A DNA stretch of 64,000 bases, from positions 19,942-83,941 of the forward strand of contig JAAXTM010000011.1 in NCBI GenBank assembly GCA_013336525.1. The letters are read 5' to 3'. Shown here one piece after another: positions 27,309 to 36,149 of the stretch. The translations under genes were made by a program, and so were the position numbers. This DNA comes from Geobacteraceae bacterium (GTDB lineage Bacteria; Desulfobacterota; Desulfuromonadia; Geobacterales; Pseudopelobacteraceae). The notes beneath the pieces were generated by a model that saw only the letters and a program-made list of their open reading frames with translations, was not told where the DNA came from and made no database searches. The stretch's first letter is position 1, and each line of letters opens with the position of its first letter.

Positions 27309-28889
27309 ATGCCTGCATCCGCAATAACTCCACATATTCTGGAATCACTCCGGGATCCCTCTGCATATCCTACTCAGACCAGCACTGTTGAACTGATTCA
27401 AACACATGTTTCCTGGCTGTTCCTCACCGATACCCACGTTTTCAAGCTAAAAAAACCGGTTAATTTTGGTTTTCTCGATTTTTCTACTTTAGATCTCCGT
27501 TGTTTTTACTGCCATGAGGAAGTCCGACTCAATCGACGTCTCTGCCCGGATATTTATGAACAAGTTATCGAGCTTCGTGAAACGGAGACAGGAGCCGCTT
27601 TTGTCGGTGACGGGAAGACCATTGACTACGCTGTTATGATGAAACGTCTCCCTTCTGACAGAATGCTTGACAAACTCATTGACAGCGGCTGTATTTCAGA
27701 GAAAGAAATAAAGATCGTTGCACTGGAAATAAGCAGGTTCCACTCTAACGCTCCCACATCGCCGTATATTTCAACATTTGGATCTCTGGAACAAATTCAG
27801 TTGAATTGGCAAGAAAATTTTGATCAGATGCTGAAACTCAGAGCCTCGACTCTCCCAATAACTACATGCAAAAACATCCAGACCTTTATCAAAACATTTA
27901 CTGAATCGAACCGCACTCTGTTTTCTGAAAGAATTGATCATGGTTATATCCGTGAATGCGATGGGGACATACACCTCGGAAACATCTGCCTGCTGAACAG
28001 TATCGCATATATATTCGACTGCATTGAATTTAACGAACGTTTTCGTTATTCTGACACCGCTGCCGATATCGCATTTTTACTTATGGATCTTGACTACCAT
28101 CGAAGAGCTGATCTGTCTGATGCAGCACTCTCCGCCTATATATCAAGCTCCGGTGACACAGAGAGTGCGAAGCTGATCCTTTTTTACAAGGTTTATCGTG
28201 CCTTCGTTCGGGGCAAGGTTGAAAGCATGCAGTTTCTTGACGCCGGAATACCACAGGTAGAGCGAGATGCCGCTGAAAAACGCGCCGTCCGTTACTTCCG
28301 CCTTGCACAGGGGTACTGCCTGAGAAACAGTCTCTCCCCTACGCTGTTTATCACCTCAGGAACAATGGGATGCGGCAAGAGTACTCTGGCTGATCAACTT
28401 GCATTTGAACTCGGTCTTCATACTTTCAACTCGGACATTGTACGCAAACAGCTTGCCGGATTGCAGGTAGGCAAAGCAGTTCAGGTTTCATTTGGCGAAG
28501 GGCTTTATTCGAAAGAAATGACTCGGAATACTTACCTACAGCTGCAATATTTGGCAGAAACCGAACTTGTCTCAGGACATTCTGTGTTGATTGATGCGGG
28601 ATTCGGGACGGCAGCGGCAAGAGCAGAATTTGCACGAATGGCAGCATCTTGTCACGCAAATTTTGTTATTTTATTTGTTCAGTGCGATCCAGACGAGCAA
28701 CGTCGAAGATTAATTGAACGTTCTGCTCACGGCGACTCTGTTTCAGACGGAAGAGTTGAGCTACTTGATCAACAAAATAGTTTATTTGAGCAACCTGACG
28801 ATTCAGATGGTAATGTAATTAATATTTCTTCAAGGGGTTCATCTGAAGATATTTTAGACTCAATTTACGCGAGGCTGGTACGGTTATGA
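27309..28889 (+). CDS. Two-domain kinase: aminoglycoside phosphotransferase-like plus AAA/zeta-type P-loop kinase
   Basis: A 526-residue fusion. The N-terminal half (about residues 30-330) is aminoglycoside phosphotransferase-like, with the catalytic loop CDGDIHLGNI near residue 220 and the metal site IFDCIEFNERFRYSDTAADIAFL. The C-terminal half (about 350-525) is a P-loop kinase with SGTMGCGKSTLADQLA near 353 and an NSDIVRK segment typical of gluconate/zeta-toxin-like kinases. This architecture is known (COG2187 joined to COG0645), but the substrates are not. The start is placed by similarity; no good ribosome binding site is seen. Its TGA overlaps the ATG of the next gene by three bases, so it belongs to the signalling operon. 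Confidence 0.8.
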   Translation: MPASAITPHILESLRDPSAYPTQTSTVELIQTHVSWLFLTDTHVFKLKKPVNFGFLDFSTLDLRCFYCHEEVRLNRRLCPDIYEQVIELRETETGAAFVGDGKTIDYAVMMKRLPSDRMLDKLIDSGCISEKEIKIVALEISRFHSNAPTSPYISTFGSLEQIQLNWQENFDQMLKLRASTLPITTCKNIQTFIKTFTESNRTLFSERIDHGYIRECDGDIHLGNICLLNSIAYIFDCIEFNERFRYSDTAADIAFLLMDLDYHRRADLSDAALSAYISSSGDTESAKLILFYKVYRAFVRGKVESMQFLDAGIPQVERDAAEKRAVRYFRLAQGYCLRNSLSPTLFITSGTMGCGKSTLADQLAFELGLHTFNSDIVRKQLAGLQVGKAVQVSFGEGLYSKEMTRNTYLQLQYLAETELVSGHSVLIDAGFGTAAARAEFARMAASCHANFVILFVQCDPDEQRRRLIERSAHGDSVSDGRVELLDQQNSLFEQPDDSDGNVINISSRGSSEDILDSIYARLVRL

Positions 28890-29140
28890 AGCGACTGCGC
28901 ACAAAAATTTTACATAGTATGCAGCTGCGTGAATCATGGATAATTTTTTTCATCCTCGGTATTATCATGATGACATTTCCTTTTTTGCATATTTTCAACA
29001 AACCGATACTTCTATTCGGGGTGCCGCTGTTGTTTCTATATCTAACTGTTGGCTGGATAATTTCTATTATTGTGATCTACCTTTTCATGATTGCCAGTCG
29101 ACATGAGAACAATACAAAGGAAGAGAATAGCGAACAATGA
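28886..29140 (+). CDS. Small two-segment membrane protein paired with the symporter-like sensor
   Basis: An 84-residue protein: a basic N-terminus, LRESWIIFFILGIIMMTFPFL (first membrane segment near residues 16-36), then LLFGVPLLFLYLTVGWIISI (second segment), and a charged tail. It resembles the small membrane proteins (DUF485/DUF4212-like) encoded just before sodium/solute symporters. Its ATG overlaps the previous gene's stop, and its own TGA overlaps the next gene's ATG by four bases, so translation is coupled on both sides. A role as accessory subunit of the next protein is inference. Confidence 0.78.
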   Translation: MKRLRTKILHSMQLRESWIIFFILGIIMMTFPFLHIFNKPILLFGVPLLFLYLTVGWIISIIVIYLFMIASRHENNTKEENSEQ

Positions 29141-32100
29141 ACGGTACTCTCTCCACAGTTGCTATCATATCGGTGCTCTATACAGCACTGATATTTTTCA
29201 TTGCCTGGTACGCCCACCATCGCAAAGAAGCCGGGCGAAGCATCATCAGCAATCCTGTTATCTATGCACTCTCGCTGGGAGTTTACTGCACGTCATGGAC
29301 TTACTATGGAAGCGTTGGTAAAGCGGCTACAACCGGGATTGATTTTCTGCTGATTTATCTTGGCCCTTCTTTAACGGCATTTTCCTGGCTTTTTCTTCTG
29401 CGCCGTATCATCAAGATAAGCAAAGAGCATAATATTACCTCTATCGCTGATTTCCTCAGCCAGCGTTACGGAAAATCTCCATGGCTCGGCGCTCTCGTCA
29501 CACTCATCGCATTCCTTGGCATCATGCCTTACATAGCTCTTCAGTTAAAAGCGGTATCTACCAGTTTCTACCTGCTCAGCGGCGTCCAAAACCCACCTAA
29601 CGCCTTTATAAAGCTTGGAGCTGACACATCAATCCCGACCGGCTTGATTCTGGCTTTAATCCTGGCGCTATTCAGCATCATATTTGGAGCCAGAAGACTG
29701 GTATCATCAGAGCGTCATGAAGGCCTGATTGCGGCGGTTGCTTTCGAATCACTGGTTAAATTGGTTGCCCTGATGGCGGTAGGATTCTTTGTCACCTACG
29801 GCCTTTTTGATGGTTTTATTGATATATTTGGACGATTCAAAGCAACCGATCCGGAACGTTTTTCGCGGTTGTTTACGTTCAATATTTCAAAAAACGACCC
29901 CAGTTACATATCGTCTTTTACGCTCCTGTTCTTGTCTATGGGTGCAATTATGCTCCTGCCAAGACAGTTTCACGTCATGGTCATTGAAAACTCCGATGAG
30001 CGTCACATATCTACCGCAATGTGGCTTTTTCCAGTATATCTGTTCCTGATCAATATTTTTGTCATGCCGATTGCTATTGGCGGCATCCTCACAACCGGCA
30101 GCAGCAGCGGTGCAGACTATTTTGTCCTTTCCCTGCCCCAACTTGCCGGTTATCGCAGCATAGCCGTACTTGCCTTCCTGGGTGGGTTGTCTGCAGCGGC
30201 CGGTATGGTTATGGTTGAATCAATTGCCATATCGACCATGCTGTTGAATCATATTTTCATGCCGATAATAGTCAGGCTTACCCCACGGTCATGGTTCCCT
30301 ATTTTACTGATCAACCTTAAGCGTTTCGGAATAGTTCTGGTCGTAATGCTTGGATTTTTTTATTACAAAATTATTGGTGACTCCTATACGCTGGTAAATA
30401 TGGGTCTTATCTCCTTTTCAGCAGCTTCGCAATTCATGCCGGCCATGCTGGGTGGGTTATACTGGAAGCGAGGAAACAAAGTCGGGGCAATCAGCGGCAT
30501 TTTGCTCGGGTTTATGATCTGGCTTTACACGCTGCTGCTCCCCTCTTTCAGTAAATCGGGCTGGATTCCGGAAACTCTACTTTCAAACGGCCCCTTTGGT
30601 ATTGGCATACTCAAGCCGACCGAACTTTTCGGACTGACCGGTATGGACCTTTGGAGTCACTCTCTGTTCTGGAGCATGCTTTTCAATATCAGCTCCTATA
30701 TTATTTGTTCTATACTTTTAACTCAAAATGAACAGGAGCGTGATCAGGTCCACAAATTTATTGGTATTTTTGGTCAAGAGGAGGCACATAGACGTACTGA
30801 GCGGAAACGACTCACAAAACCCGTTACAACGGATCAGTTTTTCACCCTCATGAGCAAATTTATTGGTGAATCTGAAGCACGTAAGGCGTTAAACATCTAC
30901 TCAAGCGGCCAAAAGATAACCGGAGAGGTGGCAATTTCCGAATTTGATCTCCCGAATTTAAAACGCTTTACAGAAAAAACTCTTGCGGGCTCAGTCGGTG
31001 GTGCTGCAGCCAGAGCCATAGTAAACAATTTCCTCTCTGATATTGGATCCAGTATGGAGCCGGTGTATGATATTTTTAGTACCGTTCGCACAAACCTCGA
31101 CCAAAATCGTGAATCCCTATTTGTGCGACTGAAGGCTTCCGAGATTATCAATAGAACGCTGGATCTTCAGGTAATTATGGATGATCTGCTTAAGTTGTTG
31201 GTAAAAGAGTTCAAACTTGATGTTGCACTAATACAGGCAAAAAACAATGAAGATGTTTTTACCATCCGCAGTATTCATGGAGGAGATCTTCAAGCCATCT
31301 ATCAAGCGGAATGTTATCAGGAAAATATACCTTATTTGGATCTAGTCTACCTGGATCATAAAGCACATTTTATAAACGATTTACGTCTGGATCTCACTGT
31401 TCAAACACTTGACAAAACTTTAGCTGAAGGCTTTATTTCCTGTGCTCACATCCCGATCTATCGAGAAGGTGAACCGGTAATTGCAATACTTTCACTGTTT
31501 TCAAAATCGATAGCCGGCCTCTTTACCCAGGAATTCATAGAACTGCTGACAAGTCTTGCCGGCCAACTTGCTCAGGCGATCACCATCGTTCAGGAGGTCG
31601 AAGCCAAGCAACTCGAACGAAGTCAAAAAGAAGCTGCTCTCCTTAAAACGGCCAGAATCACTCGCGACATGGAAATTGCCCAACAGATTCAGAAGTCTTT
31701 TCTGCCAGATTCTGCACCTGTAATTGCTGGTGTAGATATTGCCGGACGCTGTATTTCTGCTGCCCATGTAGGTGGAGACTATTATGACTTTTTTCTCCGT
31801 AATGATCGAACGGTAGACATTGTTATTGCCGATGTTTCAGGACATAGTGTCGGTGCCGCTCTGATTATGTCAGAAGTCCGCACTTTGCTGAGAGCAGAGA
31901 CCAATTCCGTTCGCACCCCGCATGCAATCCTTGATAACCTGAACATTCAACTATATGAAGATTTAACTCGAGCAGAACTGTTTATCACCATGTTTTATGC
32001 AAAATATAACGCTGAAACCGGCATTCTCAGCTATTCTAACGCCGGACATAATCACCCGGTACTTCAGCGCAACGACGAATCTCCTTGTCAGGAACTGGAT

Positions 32101-32385
32101 ACTGAAGGATTAATTCTTGGTGTAATAAAAAATGTCCTTTTTGAAGAGCAGACTGTTAAACTTATGACTGGTGATATTCTCCTTTTCTACACAGACGGCC
32201 TGACAGAGGCTTGCAACAGTGAAGGTATAATGTTTAACACCTCTGGGGTGTACGACCATCTCAAAACATGTCGTCATCTTTCTGCCGATGAAATTATAGA
32301 TTCTTACTATGCCATGATCCACGCTTTTACCGGTTCTCAACATTTACAAGATGACATATCGCTTGTTGTGGTAAAAATTATCTGA
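29137..32385 (+). CDS. Sodium/solute symporter-like sensor fused to GAF and SpoIIE (PP2C) phosphatase
   Basis: A 1082-residue membrane protein. Residues 1 to about 540 form a complete SSS-type transporter fold with about 13 hydrophobic segments (SVGKAATTGIDFLLIYLGPS near residue 67). Residues 545-650 are a cytoplasmic linker like that of symporter-histidine kinases, including EKTLAGSVGGAAARAI near 620. About 665-830 is a GAF domain, and about 842-1082 a SpoIIE/PP2C phosphatase with HVGGDYYDFF, IADVSGHSVGAAL, SYSNAGHNHP and FYTDGLTEA metal-binding motifs. Where the common relatives carry a histidine kinase, this one has a phosphatase. It would dephosphorylate the STAS antagonist encoded next, linking substrate sensing to a partner switch. 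Confidence 0.9.
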   Translation: MNGTLSTVAIISVLYTALIFFIAWYAHHRKEAGRSIISNPVIYALSLGVYCTSWTYYGSVGKAATTGIDFLLIYLGPSLTAFSWLFLLRRIIKISKEHNITSIADFLSQRYGKSPWLGALVTLIAFLGIMPYIALQLKAVSTSFYLLSGVQNPPNAFIKLGADTSIPTGLILALILALFSIIFGARRLVSSERHEGLIAAVAFESLVKLVALMAVGFFVTYGLFDGFIDIFGRFKATDPERFSRLFTFNISKNDPSYISSFTLLFLSMGAIMLLPRQFHVMVIENSDERHISTAMWLFPVYLFLINIFVMPIAIGGILTTGSSSGADYFVLSLPQLAGYRSIAVLAFLGGLSAAAGMVMVESIAISTMLLNHIFMPIIVRLTPRSWFPILLINLKRFGIVLVVMLGFFYYKIIGDSYTLVNMGLISFSAASQFMPAMLGGLYWKRGNKVGAISGILLGFMIWLYTLLLPSFSKSGWIPETLLSNGPFGIGILKPTELFGLTGMDLWSHSLFWSMLFNISSYIICSILLTQNEQERDQVHKFIGIFGQEEAHRRTERKRLTKPVTTDQFFTLMSKFIGESEARKALNIYSSGQKITGEVAISEFDLPNLKRFTEKTLAGSVGGAAARAIVNNFLSDIGSSMEPVYDIFSTVRTNLDQNRESLFVRLKASEIINRTLDLQVIMDDLLKLLVKEFKLDVALIQAKNNEDVFTIRSIHGGDLQAIYQAECYQENIPYLDLVYLDHKAHFINDLRLDLTVQTLDKTLAEGFISCAHIPIYREGEPVIAILSLFSKSIAGLFTQEFIELLTSLAGQLAQAITIVQEVEAKQLERSQKEAALLKTARITRDMEIAQQIQKSFLPDSAPVIAGVDIAGRCISAAHVGGDYYDFFLRNDRTVDIVIADVSGHSVGAALIMSEVRTLLRAETNSVRTPHAILDNLNIQLYEDLTRAELFITMFYAKYNAETGILSYSNAGHNHPVLQRNDESPCQELDTEGLILGVIKNVLFEEQTVKLMTGDILLFYTDGLTEACNSEGIMFNTSGVYDHLKTCRHLSADEIIDSYYAMIHAFTGSQHLQDDISLVVVKII

Positions 32386-32405
32386 GCAAAGGGGGAAATA
32401 ATAAT

Positions 32406-32744
32406 ATGGATATCAAAACGGAACTTACTGACGGTGTTACCGTGCTGTTTGTCAGGGAAGATCGCCTTGATGCAAATAATTCCGAAGAACTAAAGGTTGA
32501 ATTGCATCGCCTTTTTGAAAGCGGCACAAAAGATCTGATCATAGACCTTAAGGATGTACATTTTATAGATAGCTCAGGATTGGGTGTACTGGTATCAGGA
32601 TACAAAAATGCATCTATCAAGCACGGGACTCTGAAACTTTCTAATTTACAGTTTCAGGTGAAGTCACTGTTTGAACTGACCAGGCTTCACAGGGTTTTTG
32701 ATATTTTTATGACTGTTGATGATGCGCTGCAAAGTTATAAATAA
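32406..32744 (+). CDS. STAS-domain anti-sigma factor antagonist
   Basis: A 112-residue single STAS domain like SpoIIAA/RsbV. The phosphorylation motif FIDSSGLGVLV places the target serine at residue 56 or 57. An A/G-rich stretch serves as ribosome binding site, and the gene lies 20 bases after the phosphatase gene. By family knowledge, the unphosphorylated form binds the anti-sigma kinase and frees its target, and the upstream SpoIIE domain would remove the phosphate. Which output it controls is not visible here. Confidence 0.93.
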   Translation: MDIKTELTDGVTVLFVREDRLDANNSEELKVELHRLFESGTKDLIIDLKDVHFIDSSGLGVLVSGYKNASIKHGTLKLSNLQFQVKSLFELTRLHRVFDIFMTVDDALQSYK

Positions 32745-32768
32745 ATTCCCAGGCATGGCGGGAACCTT

Positions 32769-33197
32769 ATGAAAAATGACATTGATATTGACATCACAAT
32801 ACCAAGTCATACTCGACACTTGCGTATGATCAGTATGCTTGGTGAAAAAGTGGCTCAGGAGATAGACTGCCCTGAAGATATCCGTGAGACATTACCCTGC
32901 CAGCTCGCCGTTGTGCTGACTGAAGGCCTGGTTAACGCCATTAAACACGCCAGCAGTAACGACCCAGACAATGATATCCATGTTCGTATTAATGTCTCAA
33001 ACAAGAATCTGGTTGTCAAAATATATGACAACGGCATCGGTTTCGATCTGGAGTCCGTACCGACTCCCTGTTTTACTTCAGGCGGAATGGAAGAGAAAGG
33101 GCGCGGAATTTTCATACTTAGATCACTTATGGATACGGTAAAATACACAAGATCTGATGGCGGGAATGTTTTAGAGATGAGAAAAAAACTTGCTTAG
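32769..33197 (+). CDS. RsbW/SpoIIAB-like anti-sigma factor serine kinase
   Basis: A 142-residue GHKL-fold ATPase. N box: LTEGLVNAIKHAS near residue 58. G1 box: YDNGIGFDL near 88. G2-like: EKGRGIFILRSLMDTV near 115. These proteins phosphorylate the STAS antagonist and hold a sigma factor or another partner. It is the last gene of the five-gene operon, 24 bases after the STAS gene. Its stop codon interlocks with that of the convergent protease gene. No sigma factor gene adjoins. Confidence 0.92.
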   Translation: MKNDIDIDITIPSHTRHLRMISMLGEKVAQEIDCPEDIRETLPCQLAVVLTEGLVNAIKHASSNDPDNDIHVRINVSNKNLVVKIYDNGIGFDLESVPTPCFTSGGMEEKGRGIFILRSLMDTVKYTRSDGGNVLEMRKKLA

Positions 33198-33691
33198 TTT
33201 GGCGTGACCGCTATCCCCCAACTATCAAGCTCAGACAGTACCTTAAAGACAAGTATTTCAAGTTGAGCTTCAACATCTACGGTCAATCCGACTTCCATTT
33301 CTATTGATCCCGGCTGCACCCCGATTAACACCATCTCTTTCGGTAAATGTCCCATTAATCCAGAGACTGCCAACAGATCCTTTAGCCCCATCTGATGAGG
33401 TGAAACTTTGGTCTCCAGAGCTATCGGCAGTTCCTCCCCACATAGCCGGACACAAGTCCCTGCTTTTTGACCGGTTTCAACGGCATCAATAATTATGAGG
33501 TTAGTAATATTTTCAAGCTTTGGGAGTAAATCCAATCCGAGAGTGCCGCCGTCAATGACTTCAACATTATCAGGGAAATAGTATTCGCGCTGAAGTCTCT
33601 GTGCGACCAAAACCCCCGCAGCATCATCTCCCATGACAAGGTTTCCGATGCCGAGTACAAGAACTGAAATATTTTGCGATGATGCTGTCAT
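33194..33691 (-). CDS. HyaD/HybD-type hydrogenase maturation protease
   Basis: A 165-residue endopeptidase of the HycI/HyaD family, which trims the C-terminus of the NiFe-hydrogenase large subunit after metal insertion. Motifs are LVLGIGNLVMGDDAAGVLVAQ near residue 10 (with the nickel-sensing Asp), VIDGGTLGLDLLPKL near 45, DAVETG near 70 and SPHQMGLKDLL near 96. No hydrogenase structural or hyp genes are present in the window, so its target is encoded elsewhere. It overlaps the RsbW-like gene tail-to-tail by four bases. Confidence 0.9.
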   Translation of the reverse strand: MTASSQNISVLVLGIGNLVMGDDAAGVLVAQRLQREYYFPDNVEVIDGGTLGLDLLPKLENITNLIIIDAVETGQKAGTCVRLCGEELPIALETKVSPHQMGLKDLLAVSGLMGHLPKEMVLIGVQPGSIEMEVGLTVDVEAQLEILVFKVLSELDSWGIAVTPN

Positions 33692-33742
33692 GTGTAATCC
33701 GATTGCGGCAAACAGAGTGGATGTTTATTGGTGTGGATGCAA

Positions 33743-33770
33743 CAACGGCGCATCAAATAATGCGCCGTTG
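33743..33770 (-). terminator. Hairpin downstream of the ferritin-like gene
   Basis: CAACGGCGCAT and ATGCGCCGTTG form an 11-bp stem with a six-base loop, 22 bases past the ferritin-like stop and between two minus-strand genes. No T run follows, so it may be a weak terminator or a stabilising hairpin. Confidence 0.5.
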
Positions 33771-33792
33771 CTGGCCATTCAAAGGGTAAAGA

Positions 33793-34284
33793 CTATTCTC
33801 TAACGAACGTGTCAATATCAGTTTCGTGGACCATGCCCATCATGCGGGCATACTCGGACTCAATAACCTGATAATGATGATGGGTTTCTTTAGCATTCAA
33901 CTCATAGACCGCCTTTATCTCAGGTGCATCAATCTTGGAAGCTGTTTCCAATAAAGCATCTTCAAGATTTTTTTCTCTTTCCATGGCCAGTTCCAGCGCT
34001 TTCTGTTCACTAAAATCTGACGAAATCAAACGAGCAATTGTTGATACCCAGCTCGATTCGTTATCCGGAGGAGAATCAAGAAAAGCTTCAAGAGAAGGTA
34101 TGTCATTGCCCTGATAGATTTTGTAGAAATGAGAAGCATGTTCCCTTTCTTCTTTTGCGAGTAGTTCGAAGGTACGACGTGCATCAGGATTGGTCATTTT
34201 TTGTGCGCCAAGTTGGTAAAAGTTCATAGCATTTTTTTCTGTTTGGATAGAACGCTTTATCGCCTCTTGAACATTCATACTCAT
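33793..34284 (-). CDS. Rubrerythrin/ferritin-like diiron protein
   Basis: A 163-residue four-helix protein. Diiron ligand pattern: EKNAMNFYQL near residue 16, LAKEEREHASHFYKIY (ExxH) near 48, LAMEREKNLEDAL near 105 and NAKETHHHYQVIE near 137. There is no rubredoxin domain, so it belongs to the short rubrerythrin-like (ferritin-like) group, involved in peroxide detoxification or iron handling. The ATG at 34284 has GAGGGGG seven bases upstream; the longer reading to 34419 is not used. It is divergent from ettA. Confidence 0.85.
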   Translation of the reverse strand: MSMNVQEAIKRSIQTEKNAMNFYQLGAQKMTNPDARRTFELLAKEEREHASHFYKIYQGNDIPSLEAFLDSPPDNESSWVSTIARLISSDFSEQKALELAMEREKNLEDALLETASKIDAPEIKAVYELNAKETHHHYQVIESEYARMMGMVHETDIDTFVRE

Positions 34285-34445
34285 AACATTACCCCCTCTA
34301 ACTAAATTTATTTGTCTCAACAATACCAGATCAGTCCTGTTTGTCAAGCCTATACTAATTGCGGAGATATCCAAAGCAATTGACATCAGCAATAGGCGGC
34401 GTGTAAAAGAAAGATTCATTTCAGTCGGGACAGAAGGGGGAAGTT

Positions 34446-36125
34446 ATGGCGATAGATCCAAACAAAATAATTTATTCGATGATGCGAGTCAGCAAGTTCT
34501 ACGACAAAAAACCTGTTATTAAGGATATATCGTTATCCTATTTTTACGGTGCCAAGATTGGCGTACTTGGATTGAATGGTTCCGGCAAGTCCTCACTATT
34601 ACGAATCATGGCTGGAGTTGATAAAGATTTTAATGGTCAGGCAGTTTTGTCGCAGGGATATACCGTCGGTTATCTGGAGCAGGAGCCACAGCTTGACGAA
34701 AGCAAGACTGTTCGCCAGATCGTCGAAGAGGGGGTTCAGGAAACAGTCGACCTGTTGGCTGAATTTAACGCTATCACCGACAAATTTTCCGAACCGGATG
34801 CCGATTTTGAAAAACTGTGTGACCGCCAGGCGGTCCTTCAGGAAAAACTGGATCATCTAGATGCCTGGGACCTGGATTCGCGCTTGGAAATGGCGATGGA
34901 TGCCCTGCGCTGCCCGGATGGGGATGCCTCAGTAAAAGTGCTGTCCGGCGGTGAAAAGCGGCGGGTCGCACTTTGTAGACTGCTACTCAAAAAACCGGAT
35001 ATCCTGCTTCTGGACGAACCGACCAACCACTTGGATGCCGAAACAGTTGCATGGCTGGAGCATCATCTTCACAGCTACCCCGGGACGGTTATCGCAGTTA
35101 CTCACGACCGATATTTTCTGGATAACGTAGCGGGCTGGATATTGGAACTGGACCGCGGCGAAGGTATCCCCTGGAAAGGTAACTATTCCTCCTGGCTGGA
35201 GCAAAAACAGAACCGTCTGGCAAATGAAGAAAAACAGGAGTCAGACCGCCAGAAAACATTGAAGCGTGAACTAGAATGGATCAGGATGTCGCCAAAAGGT
35301 CGACACACCAAGTCTCAGGCACGTATCAGCTCATACGAAGATATGGTCGCCCAAGAAAGCGAAAAACATGCCAGAGATCTTGAAATTTATCTGCCACCCG
35401 GACCACGCCTTGGAGATATCGTCATTGAGGCGGAAAAAGTCGCCAAAGGGTATGGAGATAGACTGCTTGTTGAGGACATGACATTCCGTTTGCCGCGTGG
35501 GGGGATCGTTGGTATTATTGGCCCGAACGGAGCAGGTAAAACCACCCTCTTCCGGATGATTACCGGCCAGGAAAAAGCCGACTCCGGCTCATTCCGTATC
35601 GGCGATACCGTCCAACTGGCCTATGTTGACCAGAGTCGAGATTCTCTTAATCCGGACAAAACCATCTGGGAGGAAATCACAGAGGGACAGGAAGCGATTC
35701 AACTCGGCAAAGTGTTAGTAAATTCTAGAGCATATGTTTCCCGTTTCAATTTTTCAGGCAGCGATCAACAAAAAAAAGTCGGGACGCTCTCAGGTGGCGA
35801 GCGTAACAGGGTACATCTTGCCCGGATGCTGAAGAGCGGTGCCAACGTTATCCTGCTGGATGAACCGACAAATGATCTTGATGTCAACACCATGAGGGCT
35901 CTGGAAGAGGCTCTTGAGAATTTCGCCGGATGCGCGGTTGTTATCAGTCATGATCGCTGGTTTCTGGATCGTATTGCGACACATATTCTGGCGTTTGAGG
36001 GTGATTCGAAAGTAGTCTGGTTTGAAGGAAATTATTCAGAGTATGAAGAGGATCGCAAAAAACGGTTGGGAGCTGCTGCCGACATCCCACACCGCATTAA
36101 ATACCGTCAGTTAACACGGGCCTGA
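34446..36125 (+). CDS. ettA: ABC-F protein EttA (energy-dependent translational throttle)
   Basis: A 559-residue soluble ATPase with two ABC domains. Walker A sites are GLNGSGKSS near residue 43 and GPNGAGKTT near 358. Signature motifs are LSGGEKRRVALCR and LSGGERNRVHLAR, each followed by LLDEPTN. The arm insert of the EttA type lies in the first domain, and the linker contains WIRMSPKGRHTKSQARISSYE. It binds the ribosomal E site and gates elongation according to ATP/ADP ratio. GGGGGAAGTT precedes the ATG. It is a single gene converging on the DciA-like gene. Confidence 0.95.
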   Translation: MAIDPNKIIYSMMRVSKFYDKKPVIKDISLSYFYGAKIGVLGLNGSGKSSLLRIMAGVDKDFNGQAVLSQGYTVGYLEQEPQLDESKTVRQIVEEGVQETVDLLAEFNAITDKFSEPDADFEKLCDRQAVLQEKLDHLDAWDLDSRLEMAMDALRCPDGDASVKVLSGGEKRRVALCRLLLKKPDILLLDEPTNHLDAETVAWLEHHLHSYPGTVIAVTHDRYFLDNVAGWILELDRGEGIPWKGNYSSWLEQKQNRLANEEKQESDRQKTLKRELEWIRMSPKGRHTKSQARISSYEDMVAQESEKHARDLEIYLPPGPRLGDIVIEAEKVAKGYGDRLLVEDMTFRLPRGGIVGIIGPNGAGKTTLFRMITGQEKADSGSFRIGDTVQLAYVDQSRDSLNPDKTIWEEITEGQEAIQLGKVLVNSRAYVSRFNFSGSDQQKKVGTLSGGERNRVHLARMLKSGANVILLDEPTNDLDVNTMRALEEALENFAGCAVVISHDRWFLDRIATHILAFEGDSKVVWFEGNYSEYEEDRKKRLGAAADIPHRIKYRQLTRA

Positions 36126-36149
36126 CCCTGATAAACTGAATAAGATCAA

